Positions 41,534 to 50,188 of a DNA stretch of 64,000 nucleotides are shown here, piece by piece; position 1 is the first letter of the stretch; each line of letters starts with the position of its first letter. This DNA comes from Streptomyces sp. NBC_01465. GTDB lineage: Bacteria; Actinomycetota; Actinomycetes; Streptomycetales; Streptomycetaceae. Both the position numbers and the translations under genes were made by a program. The stretch spans positions 5,456,001 to 5,520,000 of the forward strand of contig NZ_CP109467.1 of NCBI RefSeq assembly GCF_036227325.1, read 5' to 3'. The notes beneath the pieces were generated by a model. It was given only the letters and a program-made list of their open reading frames with translations. It was not told the DNA's origin and made no database searches.

Positions 41534-42517
41534 ATGCCTGCCTTCGCACACGAATTCCCCTTCGACCCCACCTACGGCCGGACCCGGGAGGAGCTTCTGC
41601 GGATACCCGCACCCGCCCCGCCCGCCGATTTCGGCGCCTTCTGGCAGTCCCGGTACGAGGCCGCCCGCGCGGTGGAGACGGCCCCGGAGGTGGGTGCTCT
41701 CGTCGAGGAGCGCGACGGCGTACGGATCTTCGAGGTGACGTATCTCTCGGTGGGCGAAGTCCGCCTGGGAGGCTGGCTGGTCCTGCCCGCGGAGGGCCCC
41801 GCCGAGCACGGCTTCGTCATCGGCCACGGCTACGGGGGCCGCGACCAGGCCGGCCCCGACGTCCCCCTCCCGCTGCCCCGCTCGGCGGCGCTGCTGCCCT
41901 GCGTACGCGGCATGGGCACCCGGGGCCTGGTCCCGGAGATCCCCTCGGTCGCGGACGGCCACGTCCTGCACGGCATCGCCTCGCGCGACACGTACGTCAT
42001 CGGCGACTGCGTGGCCGACCTCTGGTGCGCGGCCTCGGCCCTGCGCGAACTCGTCCCCGGCCTGGGCGCACTCGGCTACGCGGGCGGGAGCTTCGGCGGC
42101 GGCCTGGGCGCCCTCGCGCTCCCCTGGGACGACCGCTTCGGCGCCGCGCAGCTGACCGTCCCCACCTTCGGCAACCACCCGCTGCGGCTCACGCTGCCGT
42201 GCACGGGCAGCGGGGAGTCCGTACGGACGTACCACCGCACACACCCCGAAGTCACCGACGTACTCCGGTACTTCGACGCGGCGAGCGCCGCGACCCTGAT
42301 CGAGATCCCGACCCTGGTGGCACCGGCGCTCTTCGACCCCGCGGTGCCGCCGCCGGGCCAGTTCGCCGTATACAACGCCCTGCCGCCGGGCTCACCGCAG
42401 CCGCACATCCTGCAGGCCGGCCACTTCGACCACGACGGTACGGAGACCGAGCTCAAGGCCCTCTCCGAGGCGCGGGCCGGCTTCTTCGCCCAGCACCTGA
42501 CCGACGGCGAGGCCTAG
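41534..42517 (+). CDS. CE7-family acetyl esterase (acetylxylan esterase type)
   Basis: This 327-residue alpha/beta hydrolase has the nucleophile Ser near residue 186 in GYAGGSFGGGLG, the Asp in VAPALFDPAVPP and the His in LQAGHFDHDG. The arrangement, including GHGYGGRDQAG early in the protein, fits carbohydrate esterase family 7, which removes acetyl groups from short xylo-oligosaccharides and from cephalosporin C. No signal peptide is present, so it acts in the cytosol on imported acetylated oligosaccharides. It is divergent from the sugar operon and its stop overlaps the end of lacI by 4 bp. This makes it a probable member of the same regulon. Confidence 0.87.
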   Translation: MPAFAHEFPFDPTYGRTREELLRIPAPAPPADFGAFWQSRYEAARAVETAPEVGALVEERDGVRIFEVTYLSVGEVRLGGWLVLPAEGPAEHGFVIGHGYGGRDQAGPDVPLPLPRSAALLPCVRGMGTRGLVPEIPSVADGHVLHGIASRDTYVIGDCVADLWCAASALRELVPGLGALGYAGGSFGGGLGALALPWDDRFGAAQLTVPTFGNHPLRLTLPCTGSGESVRTYHRTHPEVTDVLRYFDAASAATLIEIPTLVAPALFDPAVPPPGQFAVYNALPPGSPQPHILQAGHFDHDGTETELKALSEARAGFFAQHLTDGEA

Positions 42518-43578
42518 CAGCCGCAGCTGCCCCTCCGCGCCACACTCACCGGCAGCATCAGCGACACCGGATCGCCGCCGCGCCCCGTCCCCAGCCGCTG
42601 CACGAGCAGGTCCACCGCCTCCTCGCCCATCCTGCGCATCGGCTGGCGGACGGTGGTCAGCGCGGGCCGCACCAGGCGGCTCAGCGGGATCCCGTCGAAG
42701 CCGGTCACCGCCAGGTCCTCCGGCACCCGCACCCCGCGCCGCTCCAGCGTGTGCAGGGCGCCCACCGCCATCTGGTCGTTGGCGAAGACGATGGCGTCCA
42801 GCGGCTCCCCGCCCCGGTCGAGCAGCGCGTCGGCCGCCCGCGACCCCTCGGCCTGCGTCATCAGCGTGGCCCGTAGATCGGGCTCGTCGCGTACGGGAAG
42901 ACCTGCCGCCAGGCACGCCTCGCGGTATCCGGCGAACCGCGCCCGTACGTCCGGCGAGTCCTCCTCAGCGCCCACGAACGCCAGCCTGCGCAGCCCGTGG
43001 TCCTCCACCAGGTGCCGGGTCAGCTCGCGCTGCCCGTCCGCGTTGGCCACCTCGATGTGGTCGAGATGGTCCAGCTGATCGCTCTCGCGCGGCCCCGCCA
43101 GCATCACCACCGGCAGCCGTCGCGAGATGACGTCCAGCTCCTCGGTCGGCACGGTCCGCGCCAGTACGGCGAACCCGTCCACCCGCCCGGCCACCTTGGC
43201 GACCAGGCTCTCGGGCCCGCCCTGCAGCGAGGCGGCGATCAGCAGCGCGTACCCGTGGCGGCGTGCGGCCCGCTCCATGCCCCGGATGATCTGGTCGGAG
43301 TAGAGCATCGCCGCGTCGTCGTCCGGCTCGTCGCCCGAGTCGGTCTCGGTGGCCGGGTCCGCGTAGTCGGGGAAGCAGAGGCCGAGGACCCCCGTCGTTC
43401 TGCTGGCCAGGCCGCGCGCGTTCCCGCTGGGTACGTAACCCAGCTCGCGCGCGGCCGCCAGGACGCGGTCGCGGGTCTGCTGCCGCACCGAGTCGGGGTT
43501 GCGGTAGACCCGCGACACCGTCGCGATGGAGACGCCCGACTGCTCGGCGACGTCGTACACCGTGGGGGCTGAGCTCAC
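42514..43578 (-). CDS. LacI-family transcriptional regulator
   Basis: This 354-residue protein begins with the LacI headpiece TVYDVAEQSGVSIATVSRVYRN and the hinge helix GYVPSGNARGLAS, followed by a periplasmic-binding-protein-like effector domain (DGFAVLARTVP, VTGFDGIPLSRLVRPALTTV). A short Cys-ended tail, RRGSCGC, closes it. It should repress the sugar operon until a sugar binds. Two copies of a 14-bp box, before the operon and before this gene, support control of both. The start at 43578 gives the standard headpiece position. Confidence 0.92.
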   Translation of the reverse strand: MSSAPTVYDVAEQSGVSIATVSRVYRNPDSVRQQTRDRVLAAARELGYVPSGNARGLASRTTGVLGLCFPDYADPATETDSGDEPDDDAAMLYSDQIIRGMERAARRHGYALLIAASLQGGPESLVAKVAGRVDGFAVLARTVPTEELDVISRRLPVVMLAGPRESDQLDHLDHIEVANADGQRELTRHLVEDHGLRRLAFVGAEEDSPDVRARFAGYREACLAAGLPVRDEPDLRATLMTQAEGSRAADALLDRGGEPLDAIVFANDQMAVGALHTLERRGVRVPEDLAVTGFDGIPLSRLVRPALTTVRQPMRRMGEEAVDLLVQRLGTGRGGDPVSLMLPVSVARRGSCGC

Positions 43579-43626
43579 CCGATCAACCGCCTAGTTCTCT
43601 GGGAAACGCGCTGCGAGGATCTCGCA

Positions 43627-43640
43627 TGAAAGCGCATTCA
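43627..43640. promoter_or_regulatory. LacI-type box upstream of lacI (autoregulation)
   Basis: TGAAAGCGCATTCA is a 14-bp near-palindrome, 12 of 14 self-complementary, 48 bp upstream of the lacI start. It shares AAGCGCAT and the flanking TG-/-CA with the box at 41350-41363. Confidence 0.7.
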
Positions 43641-43687
43641 ACCCTAGGCATGGATCCGACCAGCGGGCAAGCAAGCCCCGTGCCGGC

Positions 43688-44464
43688 TCACCCCGATCCG
43701 CGCCGCCCGATCTTGTTCCCGAGCCAGACCAGCGGGTCGTACTTCCGGTCCACGGCCCGCTCCTTCAGCGGGATCAGCGCATTGTCGGTGATCTTGATGT
43801 GCTCGGGGCAGACCTCCGTGCAGCACTTGGTGATGTTGCAGTACCCGAGCCCGTGCTCCTCCTGCGCCGTCCGCTTCCGGTCGAGCCCGGCCTCGTCCGC
43901 CGCGTCCAGCGGGTGCATGTCCAGTTCGGCGACGCGCATCAGGAAGCGCGGACCCGCGAAGGCGTCCTTGTTCTCCTCGTGGTCGCGCACCACGTGGCAG
44001 GTGTCCTGGCACAGGAAGCACTCGATGCACTTGCGGAACTCCTGCGACCGCTCCACGTCCACCTGCTGCATCCGGTACTCACCGGCCGCGACACCCTCGG
44101 GCGGCACGAACGACGGGATCTCCCGCGCCTTCGTGTAGTTGAACCCGACGTCCGTCACCAGGTCCCGTACAACCGGAAAGGCCCGCAGCGGGGTGACCGT
44201 GATGACGTCGGTCCGCTCGAAGGTGGACATCCGCGTCATGCACATCAGCCGCGGCCGCCCGTTGACCTCCGCGCTGCACGAACCGCACTTGCCCGCCTTG
44301 CAGTTCCAGCGCACCGCCAGATCGGAGGCCTGGGTCGCCTGCAGCCGGTGGATGATGTCGAGGACGACCTCGCCGTCGTTCACCTCGACGGTGTAGTCCT
44401 GCAGATCGCCCCCGTCCGCATCGCCCCGCCACACCCTGAATTCGGCCTTGTATGAACCGCTCAC
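43688..44464 (-). CDS. sdhB: succinate dehydrogenase/fumarate reductase iron-sulfur subunit
   Basis: This 258-residue protein has an N-terminal plant-type ferredoxin domain with the [2Fe-2S] ligands in CKAGKCGSC and a later Cys (RLMC). The C-terminal domain has CIECFLCQDTCH and CNITKCCTEVCPEHIKI for the [4Fe-4S] and [3Fe-4S] clusters. It carries electrons from the flavoprotein to the membrane subunit. It starts at GTG 44464, overlapping the flavoprotein stop by 4 bp. It is the last gene of the operon. Confidence 0.93.
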   Translation of the reverse strand: MSGSYKAEFRVWRGDADGGDLQDYTVEVNDGEVVLDIIHRLQATQASDLAVRWNCKAGKCGSCSAEVNGRPRLMCMTRMSTFERTDVITVTPLRAFPVVRDLVTDVGFNYTKAREIPSFVPPEGVAAGEYRMQQVDVERSQEFRKCIECFLCQDTCHVVRDHEENKDAFAGPRFLMRVAELDMHPLDAADEAGLDRKRTAQEEHGLGYCNITKCCTEVCPEHIKITDNALIPLKERAVDRKYDPLVWLGNKIGRRGSG

Positions 44465-46416
44465 TCGTAGAGCTCCTCTTCGGCGAGGTACTTGACCAGC
44501 TCCTCCTTCTCGAAGAGAGCGAGGAGGTCGGGACGGATGGCCACGGTCTTCTTCCGTACGAGCTCGATCTGCCCGAGCACCGGATCGGTGGCCGCCAACC
44601 CCCCGGTGGGATCGGCCAGTTGGCAGAGCAGATTGACCGGACGCCAGTCGCGGTCCATGGCCGGGAAGTCCTCCCGGGTGTGCCCGCCGCGGCTCTCGGT
44701 CCGCTCCAGCGCGGCCCGCGCGATGCACTCGCTGACCAGCAGCATGTTCCGCAGGTCGAGCGCCAGGTGCCAGCCGGGGTTGAACTGCCGGTGACCCTCG
44801 ACCCCGGCGCGCCGGGCCCGTACCCGTAGATCGGCGAGCTTGTCGAGCGCCTGCTCCATCTCGCCCTCGCGCCGGATGATGCCGACGAGGTCGTTCATCG
44901 TCTGCTGGAGTTCCTGGTGGAGGGTGTACGGGTTCTCCGCGACGGTCCCCTCGGACGACAGGCCCCCTTCCGGCTCCTCCGCACTGAAGGGCCGCAGCGC
45001 CTCGGCGGCCGCGGCGTCGATCTGCGCGTCGTCCACCGGGGGCCGGGTGCCGGCCCCGATGAGGGCTGCCGCGTACGTCGCCGCGTGCAGCCCCGCCCGC
45101 CGCCCGAAGACGAGCAGGTCGGAGAGCGAGTTCCCGCCCAGCCGGTTGGAGCCGTGCATCCCGCCGGCGACCTCCCCGGCGGCGTACAGCCCCGGTACGG
45201 CGACGGCCGCCGCGGTGTCGGAGTCGACGGCGATGCCGCCCATCACGTAGTGACAGGTGGGCCCGACCTCCATCGCCTCCGCCGTGATGTCCACGTCCGC
45301 CAGTTCCTTGAACTGGTGGTACATGGACGGGAGTCGGCGCCTGATCCGCTCGGCCGGCATCCGGGTGGAGACGTCCAGGAAGACCCCGCCGTGCGGCGAT
45401 CCGCGCCCCGCCTTGACCTCGGAGTTGATGGCGCGGGCGACCTCGTCGCGGGGGAGGAGCTCAGGGGGGCGCCGGTTGTGGTCCGGGTCGTCGTACCAGC
45501 GGTCGCCCTCCTCCTCGGACTCCGCGTACTTCTCCTTGAAGACGTCCGGGATGTACTCGAACATGAAGCGCTTGCCGTCGGAGTTGCGCAGCACGCCGCC
45601 GTCGCCGCGCACGGATTCGGTGACGAGGATCCCCTTCACCGAGGGCGGCCAGACCATGCCCGTCGGGTGGAACTGCACGAACTCCATGTTGAGCAGAGGC
45701 GCCCCCGCGAGCAGCGCCAGGGCGTGCCCGTCGCCCGTGTACTCCCACGAGTTGGACGTGACCTTGAAGGACTTTCCGATGCCGCCGGTCGCCAGGACGA
45801 CGCTCGGCGCTTCGAGCACGAAGAAGCGCCCGGACTCGCGCTCGTAGCAGAAGGTCCCGGCGACGCGGCCGTCCTCGTCCTTCAACACCCGTGTGACGGT
45901 GCACTCCTGAAAGACCTTCAGGCGCGCCTCGTAGTCCCCGAACTCCTTCTTGTCCTCCTGCTGCAGCGACACGATCTTCTGCTGCAGGGTGCGGATCAGC
46001 TCAAGTCCCGTGCGGTCGCCGACATGGGCGAGCCGCGGGTACTCGTGCCCGCCGAAGTTCCGCTGGGAGATCCGCCCGTCGTCCGTACGGTCGAAGAGCG
46101 CGCCCCAGGTCTCCAACTCCCAGACCCGGTCGGGAGCTTCCTGTGCGTGCAGCTCCGCCATGCGCCACTGGTTGAGGAACTTCCCGCCGCGCAGCGTGTC
46201 CCGGAAGTGCACTTGCCAGCTGTCGTTGGAGTTCACATTGCCCATGGAGGCGGCGATCCCGCCCTCGGCCATGACGGTGTGCGCCTTGCCGAAGAGCGAT
46301 TTGCAGATGACGGCGGTACGGGCACCCTGCTCCCGCGCCTCGATCGCCGCCCGCAGCCCGGCGCCGCCCGCGCCGACCACGACGACGTCCCACTCCTGCC
46401 GGTCGAGCTGAGTCAT
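44461..46416 (-). CDS. sdhA: succinate dehydrogenase/fumarate reductase flavoprotein
   Basis: This 651-residue FAD enzyme has the dinucleotide fold VVVVGAGGAGLRAAIEA at the N-terminus. His46 in GKAHTVMAEGG is the expected covalent FAD attachment site. Further conserved parts are the capping and substrate regions (QFHPTG, HGSNRLGGNSLSDLLVFG) and the active-site segment RGDGGVLRN. It oxidises succinate or reduces fumarate at the inner face of the membrane. The ATG at 46416 begins the protein, immediately next to the stop of the membrane-subunit gene. Confidence 0.93.
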   Translation of the reverse strand: MTQLDRQEWDVVVVGAGGAGLRAAIEAREQGARTAVICKSLFGKAHTVMAEGGIAASMGNVNSNDSWQVHFRDTLRGGKFLNQWRMAELHAQEAPDRVWELETWGALFDRTDDGRISQRNFGGHEYPRLAHVGDRTGLELIRTLQQKIVSLQQEDKKEFGDYEARLKVFQECTVTRVLKDEDGRVAGTFCYERESGRFFVLEAPSVVLATGGIGKSFKVTSNSWEYTGDGHALALLAGAPLLNMEFVQFHPTGMVWPPSVKGILVTESVRGDGGVLRNSDGKRFMFEYIPDVFKEKYAESEEEGDRWYDDPDHNRRPPELLPRDEVARAINSEVKAGRGSPHGGVFLDVSTRMPAERIRRRLPSMYHQFKELADVDITAEAMEVGPTCHYVMGGIAVDSDTAAAVAVPGLYAAGEVAGGMHGSNRLGGNSLSDLLVFGRRAGLHAATYAAALIGAGTRPPVDDAQIDAAAAEALRPFSAEEPEGGLSSEGTVAENPYTLHQELQQTMNDLVGIIRREGEMEQALDKLADLRVRARRAGVEGHRQFNPGWHLALDLRNMLLVSECIARAALERTESRGGHTREDFPAMDRDWRPVNLLCQLADPTGGLAATDPVLGQIELVRKKTVAIRPDLLALFEKEELVKYLAEEELYE

Positions 46417-47235
46417 CTAGAAGAACCTCGGATCGTCGAAGACACCGGAAGCAACGAGATACACGTAGAAGTCGGCGAGCCCCACACTGATCAACGAGGC
46501 CCAGGCGAGCTGCATGTGACGGCCGTTCAGCTTTCCCACCCACCCCCACAGCCGGTACCGCACCGGGTGCTTGGAGAAGTGCTTCAGCCGCCCGCCGATG
46601 ATGTGCCGGCAGGAGTGGCAGGAGACGGTGTACGCCCAGATCAGCGCGATGTTCACCAGGAAGACGACGCTCCCGAGACCCATGTGTCCCCACTGGTAGT
46701 TCTCGTCGCGGAAGGAGAGCACGGTGTCGTACGTGAGGATCCCGGCGACGACGATCGCCGCGTAGAAGAAGTAGCGGTGCAGGTTCTGCAGGATCAGCGG
46801 AAACCTGGTCTCGCCGCTGTACGACGTGTGGGGCTCGGCGACCGCGCAGGCCGGGGGCGAGGCCCAGAAGCCCCGGTAGTAGGCCTTGCGGTAGTAGTAG
46901 CAGGTCAGCCGGAAGCCCAGCGGGAAGACCAGGATGAGCAGGGCGGGGGAGAGGCCCCACCAGCTGCCGAAGAGGTCCCAGTTGGGGCCGTGCCGCATGG
47001 GGACGCAGTTGTCCGCCAGGCAGGGCGAGTAGAACGGCGAGACGTAGGGCGCCGAGTAGTAGTTGCTGTCGGCGAAGGCGCGCCAGGTCGAGTAGACGAC
47101 GAAGGCGAGCAGCCCGGCGGCGGTCAGCGCGGGCGAGAGCCACCAGCGGTCCGTGCGCAGATGGCGTGGAGCGATCGCGGCGCGCGACGGGTCGTGCACG
47201 CCGGTGAGCGGTTGGGGTTCCGTACCTGTGGCCAA
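46417..47235 (-). CDS. membrane (cytochrome b-type) subunit of succinate dehydrogenase/fumarate reductase
   Basis: This roughly 272-residue integral membrane protein has five to six hydrophobic segments and several in-membrane His candidates (QNLHRYFFY, GHMGLG, CHSCRHIIGG). It corresponds to the single-polypeptide anchors encoded before sdhA in Streptomyces sdh-type operons with no separate sdhD. It would pass electrons to or from quinone. The start is uncertain: TTG 47235 has GGAGT five to six bases upstream and no overlap with the preceding small gene; longer frames would overlap it. The hydrophilic 50-residue N-terminus is weakly conserved-looking. Confidence 0.8.
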   Translation of the reverse strand: MATGTEPQPLTGVHDPSRAAIAPRHLRTDRWWLSPALTAAGLLAFVVYSTWRAFADSNYYSAPYVSPFYSPCLADNCVPMRHGPNWDLFGSWWGLSPALLILVFPLGFRLTCYYYRKAYYRGFWASPPACAVAEPHTSYSGETRFPLILQNLHRYFFYAAIVVAGILTYDTVLSFRDENYQWGHMGLGSVVFLVNIALIWAYTVSCHSCRHIIGGRLKHFSKHPVRYRLWGWVGKLNGRHMQLAWASLISVGLADFYVYLVASGVFDDPRFF

Positions 47236-47252
47236 CGAGGACTCCAGAGACG

Positions 47253-47540
47253 TCAGGGTGCGTGCCGATCGCGCGCGCCGAGACCCTCGTCGTCCGAGTC
47301 CGTCCACAGCGCCGTGTCGTAGGGGGTGTCAGGAATGGTGATCAGGCCGACCCCGTCCAGGGGGCGGTCCCGCGGTACGGAGTCGCGCAGCAGTGCGAGG
47401 GATTCGCGGAGATGGGCGGCGTCGGTGCGTACGCGACGCATCTCCAGGCCGCCGCCGACCTGCTGCTCCACCCGCCCGACCGAACGGGCCAGATCGTCGA
47501 GACAGCGCTGAACCGCCGTCAAATCGTCCTGCAGGGACAT
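47253..47540 (-). CDS. small helical protein at the head of the sdh operon
   Basis: This 95-residue protein has a coiled-coil-like N-terminal half (LQDDLTAVQRCLDDLARSVG, then VEQQV) and an acidic C-terminal half with ITIPDTPYDTALWTDSDDEG. It has no known domain and no signal. The ATG at 47540 with GCAGGGA upstream was chosen. It is 17 bp from the probable start of the membrane-subunit gene, so it is probably part of the operon and may assist assembly; that is a guess. I do not recognise a named family. Confidence 0.7.
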   Translation of the reverse strand: MSLQDDLTAVQRCLDDLARSVGRVEQQVGGGLEMRRVRTDAAHLRESLALLRDSVPRDRPLDGVGLITIPDTPYDTALWTDSDDEGLGARDRHAP

Positions 47541-47847
47541 GACTTGCCTCACTTCCGCCGGTGCGGATGGCAACGCTCGCGCGTCGGAGAGTGTCGCGCG
47601 TCACATCGCCACTTGTGAAGGGACGTGCACGGATTCCGGTAGCGCGAAGGGGCGCGCAGCGCAGAATCCAGCCCCTCCGCCCCCGTGTAGGCCGCACGGG
47701 TGGGTTCCTGTCGCCGCCGCGCGTGCCTCCCACACCCCCCACCACTCGCCCCTTTCAGTGAATAGGCAATACGTGTGATCAGCTTCAAATGCCACCAAAA
47801 GCGAAGAATCCGGTCTATTTCGGTACCCGCCCCCCGGAGGTCCAGCC
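47541..47847. other. divergent promoter region, 307 bp
   Basis: This gap separates the sdh operon (leftward) from a binding-protein gene (rightward). It becomes A+T-richer after 47755, where the rightward promoter probably lies, and GGAGG at 47838 serves that gene. No clear palindrome was seen. Confidence 0.5.
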
Positions 47848-49905
47848 ATGTCCAGAGCGAAGCGCCTGCGCTCCCTCGCGCTCCTCACCACTGGTGTAAT
47901 CGCCCTGGCCGGCTGCGGCGCCGGCGACGACGCCGACTCCACCCCCGCCGCCCCCCAGGACGTCGCCCCCGCAGGCCGCGCACAGGTCGCCGACGGCGGC
48001 ACGCTGCGCTGGGCCGTGGACGCGATGCCCGAGACGCTCAACGCGTTCCAGGCCGACGCCGACGCCACCACCACCCGCATCACCGGCGCCGTGCTCCCCA
48101 GCCTCTTCACGCTCGACGCGAAGGGCCGCCCGCAGGCCAACCCGGACTACCTGGAGTCGGCCAAGATCGTCACCAGCGAGCCCAAGCAGGTCGTCCTGTA
48201 CCGCATCAACCAGAAGGCGGTCTGGAGCGACGGACGCGAGATCGGCGCCCCCGACTTCGTCGCCCAGTGGCGCGCGCTCAGCGGCAAGGACTCCTCGTAC
48301 TGGACCGCGCGCAACGCCGGCTACGACCGGATCGAGAAGATCGAGCGGGGCGCCGACGACCTGGAGGTCAAGGTGACCTTCGACAAGCCGTACGCGGACT
48401 GGCGCTCCCTCTTCTCGCCGCTGTACCCGAAGGAGGTCATGGGCTCCCCGACCGCCTTCAACGACGCGGCGCGCAAGGCGCTCAAGGAGACCGCGGGCCC
48501 CTTCCAGATCAAGGAAGTGGACCGCCAGGACGGCACCGCCACCCTCGTACGCAACCCGCGCTGGTGGGGCACGCCCGCCAAGCTCGACTCCCTCGTCCTC
48601 ACCGCGGTGGCCCGCGAGAAGCGCTCCGCGGCCCTGGAGAAGGGCACCCTCGACCTCGCCGACGTGGATGCCGCGGCCGCCGACCGGATCACCCGGGCCG
48701 CCGACGACAAGAACGCCGGCGTCACCGGCGGGCCCGCCGCCGCCATCACCCCCGTCAGCGCCCTGCGCTCCTGGGCGGTGGCGCACGGCTCCGACGGCGA
48801 GGAGAAGGCCGAGGCCGCGCGCAAGGCCCGCAAGCAGACGCAGGCGGCCATCAAGGTCTACGACACCCAGCAGACGAACCTGCGCGCATACGCCCTCCGC
48901 AAGTCCCTCGAGCCCGCCTACACCCAGCTCGCGCTGAACGGCAGCACCGGACCGCTCAGCGACGAGCGCGTACGCCGCGCCGTCGCCCGCGCCCTGAACC
49001 GCGAGGAGCTCGCCGCCGACGTACTGAAGCCGCTGGGCCTGCCCGCGGAGGCACCCGGCAGCCACCTCGCCCTGGCCGGCCAGGAGGCGTACGCCGACAA
49101 CAGCGACGCGCTCGGCGACCAGGACACCCACGAGGCCCAGGCCCTGCTGGCCGACGCGGGCTGGAAGCAGGGCGGCGCCGTCGCCACCGCCAAGCCCGAG
49201 GGCGCCAAGGCGGGCAGCACGGCGGCCCCGGAGGGCAAGCAGGACGGCAAGCAGGACGGCAAGCAGGACGAGCGGCACGACGGCAGGCACACCGACAGCC
49301 ACGGCCACCGGGTCGACGGGGCGTACGCACCCACTGGCACCCGCGCCCCGGCCGGCGGCGTCCCCTCGAACGTACTCACCAGGGACGGCAAGCCCCTGAC
49401 CCTGCGCTTCGTGCTCCCCTCGGGCCCCGGCTCGGAGACGCTGCGCGCCACCGGCGACCGGATCACGCAGATGCTGGACGCGATCGGGATCCGTACCGAG
49501 GTCACCAAGGTCGACGACGACAGCTACTTCAAGGACCACGTGGCCTCCGGCGACTACGACCTGGCCCTCTACTCCTGGCCCACCACCGCCTACCCGGCCA
49601 CCGACGCCCGCCCGATCTACGCGAAGCCCGAGCCCGCCGCCGACGGCTCGCTCACGGTGGAGCAGAACTACACCCGGGTCGGTACGGACCACATCGACCA
49701 GCTGTTCGACCAGGCGGTCGGCGAGCTGGACGAGAAGGCGTCCCGCGACCTGATGGAACAGGCCGACGCGCGGATCTGGGCAGCTGCAGGATCGATCCCT
49801 CTCTACCAGCGCCCCCAGCTGGTGGCCGCCAAGCGGAACGTCGCCAACGCCGGGGCCTTCGGCTTCCAGACCCCCCGCTACCAGGACATCGGCTTCACCA
49901 AGTAG
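47848..49905 (+). CDS. family-5 substrate-binding lipoprotein with repeat- and His-rich insert
   Basis: This 685-residue lipoprotein has signal MSRAKRLRSLALLTTG and lipobox IALAGCG. It has the SBP_bac_5 features (LRWAVDAMPETLNAFQ, VWSDGREIGAPDFV, AGPFQIKEVD, DERVRRAVARALNREEL) and resembles the orphan, LpqW-like group that lacks its own permeases. Between two halves of the fold, about residues 450-500, is a low-complexity insert: three 12-bp repeats coding GKQD, then DERHDGRHTDSHGHR. The ligand is unknown. No permease or ATPase gene is adjacent on this strand before typA, so it may serve another transporter or act alone. GGAGG precedes the start. Confidence 0.87.
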   Translation: MSRAKRLRSLALLTTGVIALAGCGAGDDADSTPAAPQDVAPAGRAQVADGGTLRWAVDAMPETLNAFQADADATTTRITGAVLPSLFTLDAKGRPQANPDYLESAKIVTSEPKQVVLYRINQKAVWSDGREIGAPDFVAQWRALSGKDSSYWTARNAGYDRIEKIERGADDLEVKVTFDKPYADWRSLFSPLYPKEVMGSPTAFNDAARKALKETAGPFQIKEVDRQDGTATLVRNPRWWGTPAKLDSLVLTAVAREKRSAALEKGTLDLADVDAAAADRITRAADDKNAGVTGGPAAAITPVSALRSWAVAHGSDGEEKAEAARKARKQTQAAIKVYDTQQTNLRAYALRKSLEPAYTQLALNGSTGPLSDERVRRAVARALNREELAADVLKPLGLPAEAPGSHLALAGQEAYADNSDALGDQDTHEAQALLADAGWKQGGAVATAKPEGAKAGSTAAPEGKQDGKQDGKQDERHDGRHTDSHGHRVDGAYAPTGTRAPAGGVPSNVLTRDGKPLTLRFVLPSGPGSETLRATGDRITQMLDAIGIRTEVTKVDDDSYFKDHVASGDYDLALYSWPTTAYPATDARPIYAKPEPAADGSLTVEQNYTRVGTDHIDQLFDQAVGELDEKASRDLMEQADARIWAAAGSIPLYQRPQLVAAKRNVANAGAFGFQTPRYQDIGFTK
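49234..49269 (+). repeat. three in-frame 12-bp tandem repeats
   Basis: GGCAAGCAGGAC occurs three times without interruption inside the binding-lipoprotein gene, coding Gly-Lys-Gln-Asp each time. Confidence 0.9.
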
Positions 49906-49953
49906 TCCCGCAGCAGTCCTGAGCAGCCCCGAAGCTCAGATCGAGCTCAATAC

Positions 49954-49984
49954 CCTTGCCCGCCGGCCACCCCGGCGGGCAAGG
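49954..49984. terminator. strong hairpin after the binding-lipoprotein gene
   Basis: Thirteen-base perfect arms CCTTGCCCGCCGG and CCGGCGGGCAAGG with loop CCACC lie 49 bp after the stop. It separates this gene from typA. Confidence 0.8.
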
Positions 49985-50188
49985 TCGTTCCCACCTCTTG
50001 ACCCGAGGGCAGCTCCATCCCCCCACCCTGCTTTTTCTCGCCCGATACGGCCGGTAACGATTGCCCGGGAAGCCCCCGACGCGCGGGCCCCGTACCATGG
50101 GACATAGCCGTGGCGCGTCCGCCCGGTGGGCGTACTCAGGACCACGAGGCAACGCCGCATCCCACGATCGAGAGAAGCGCTAGCCAGC

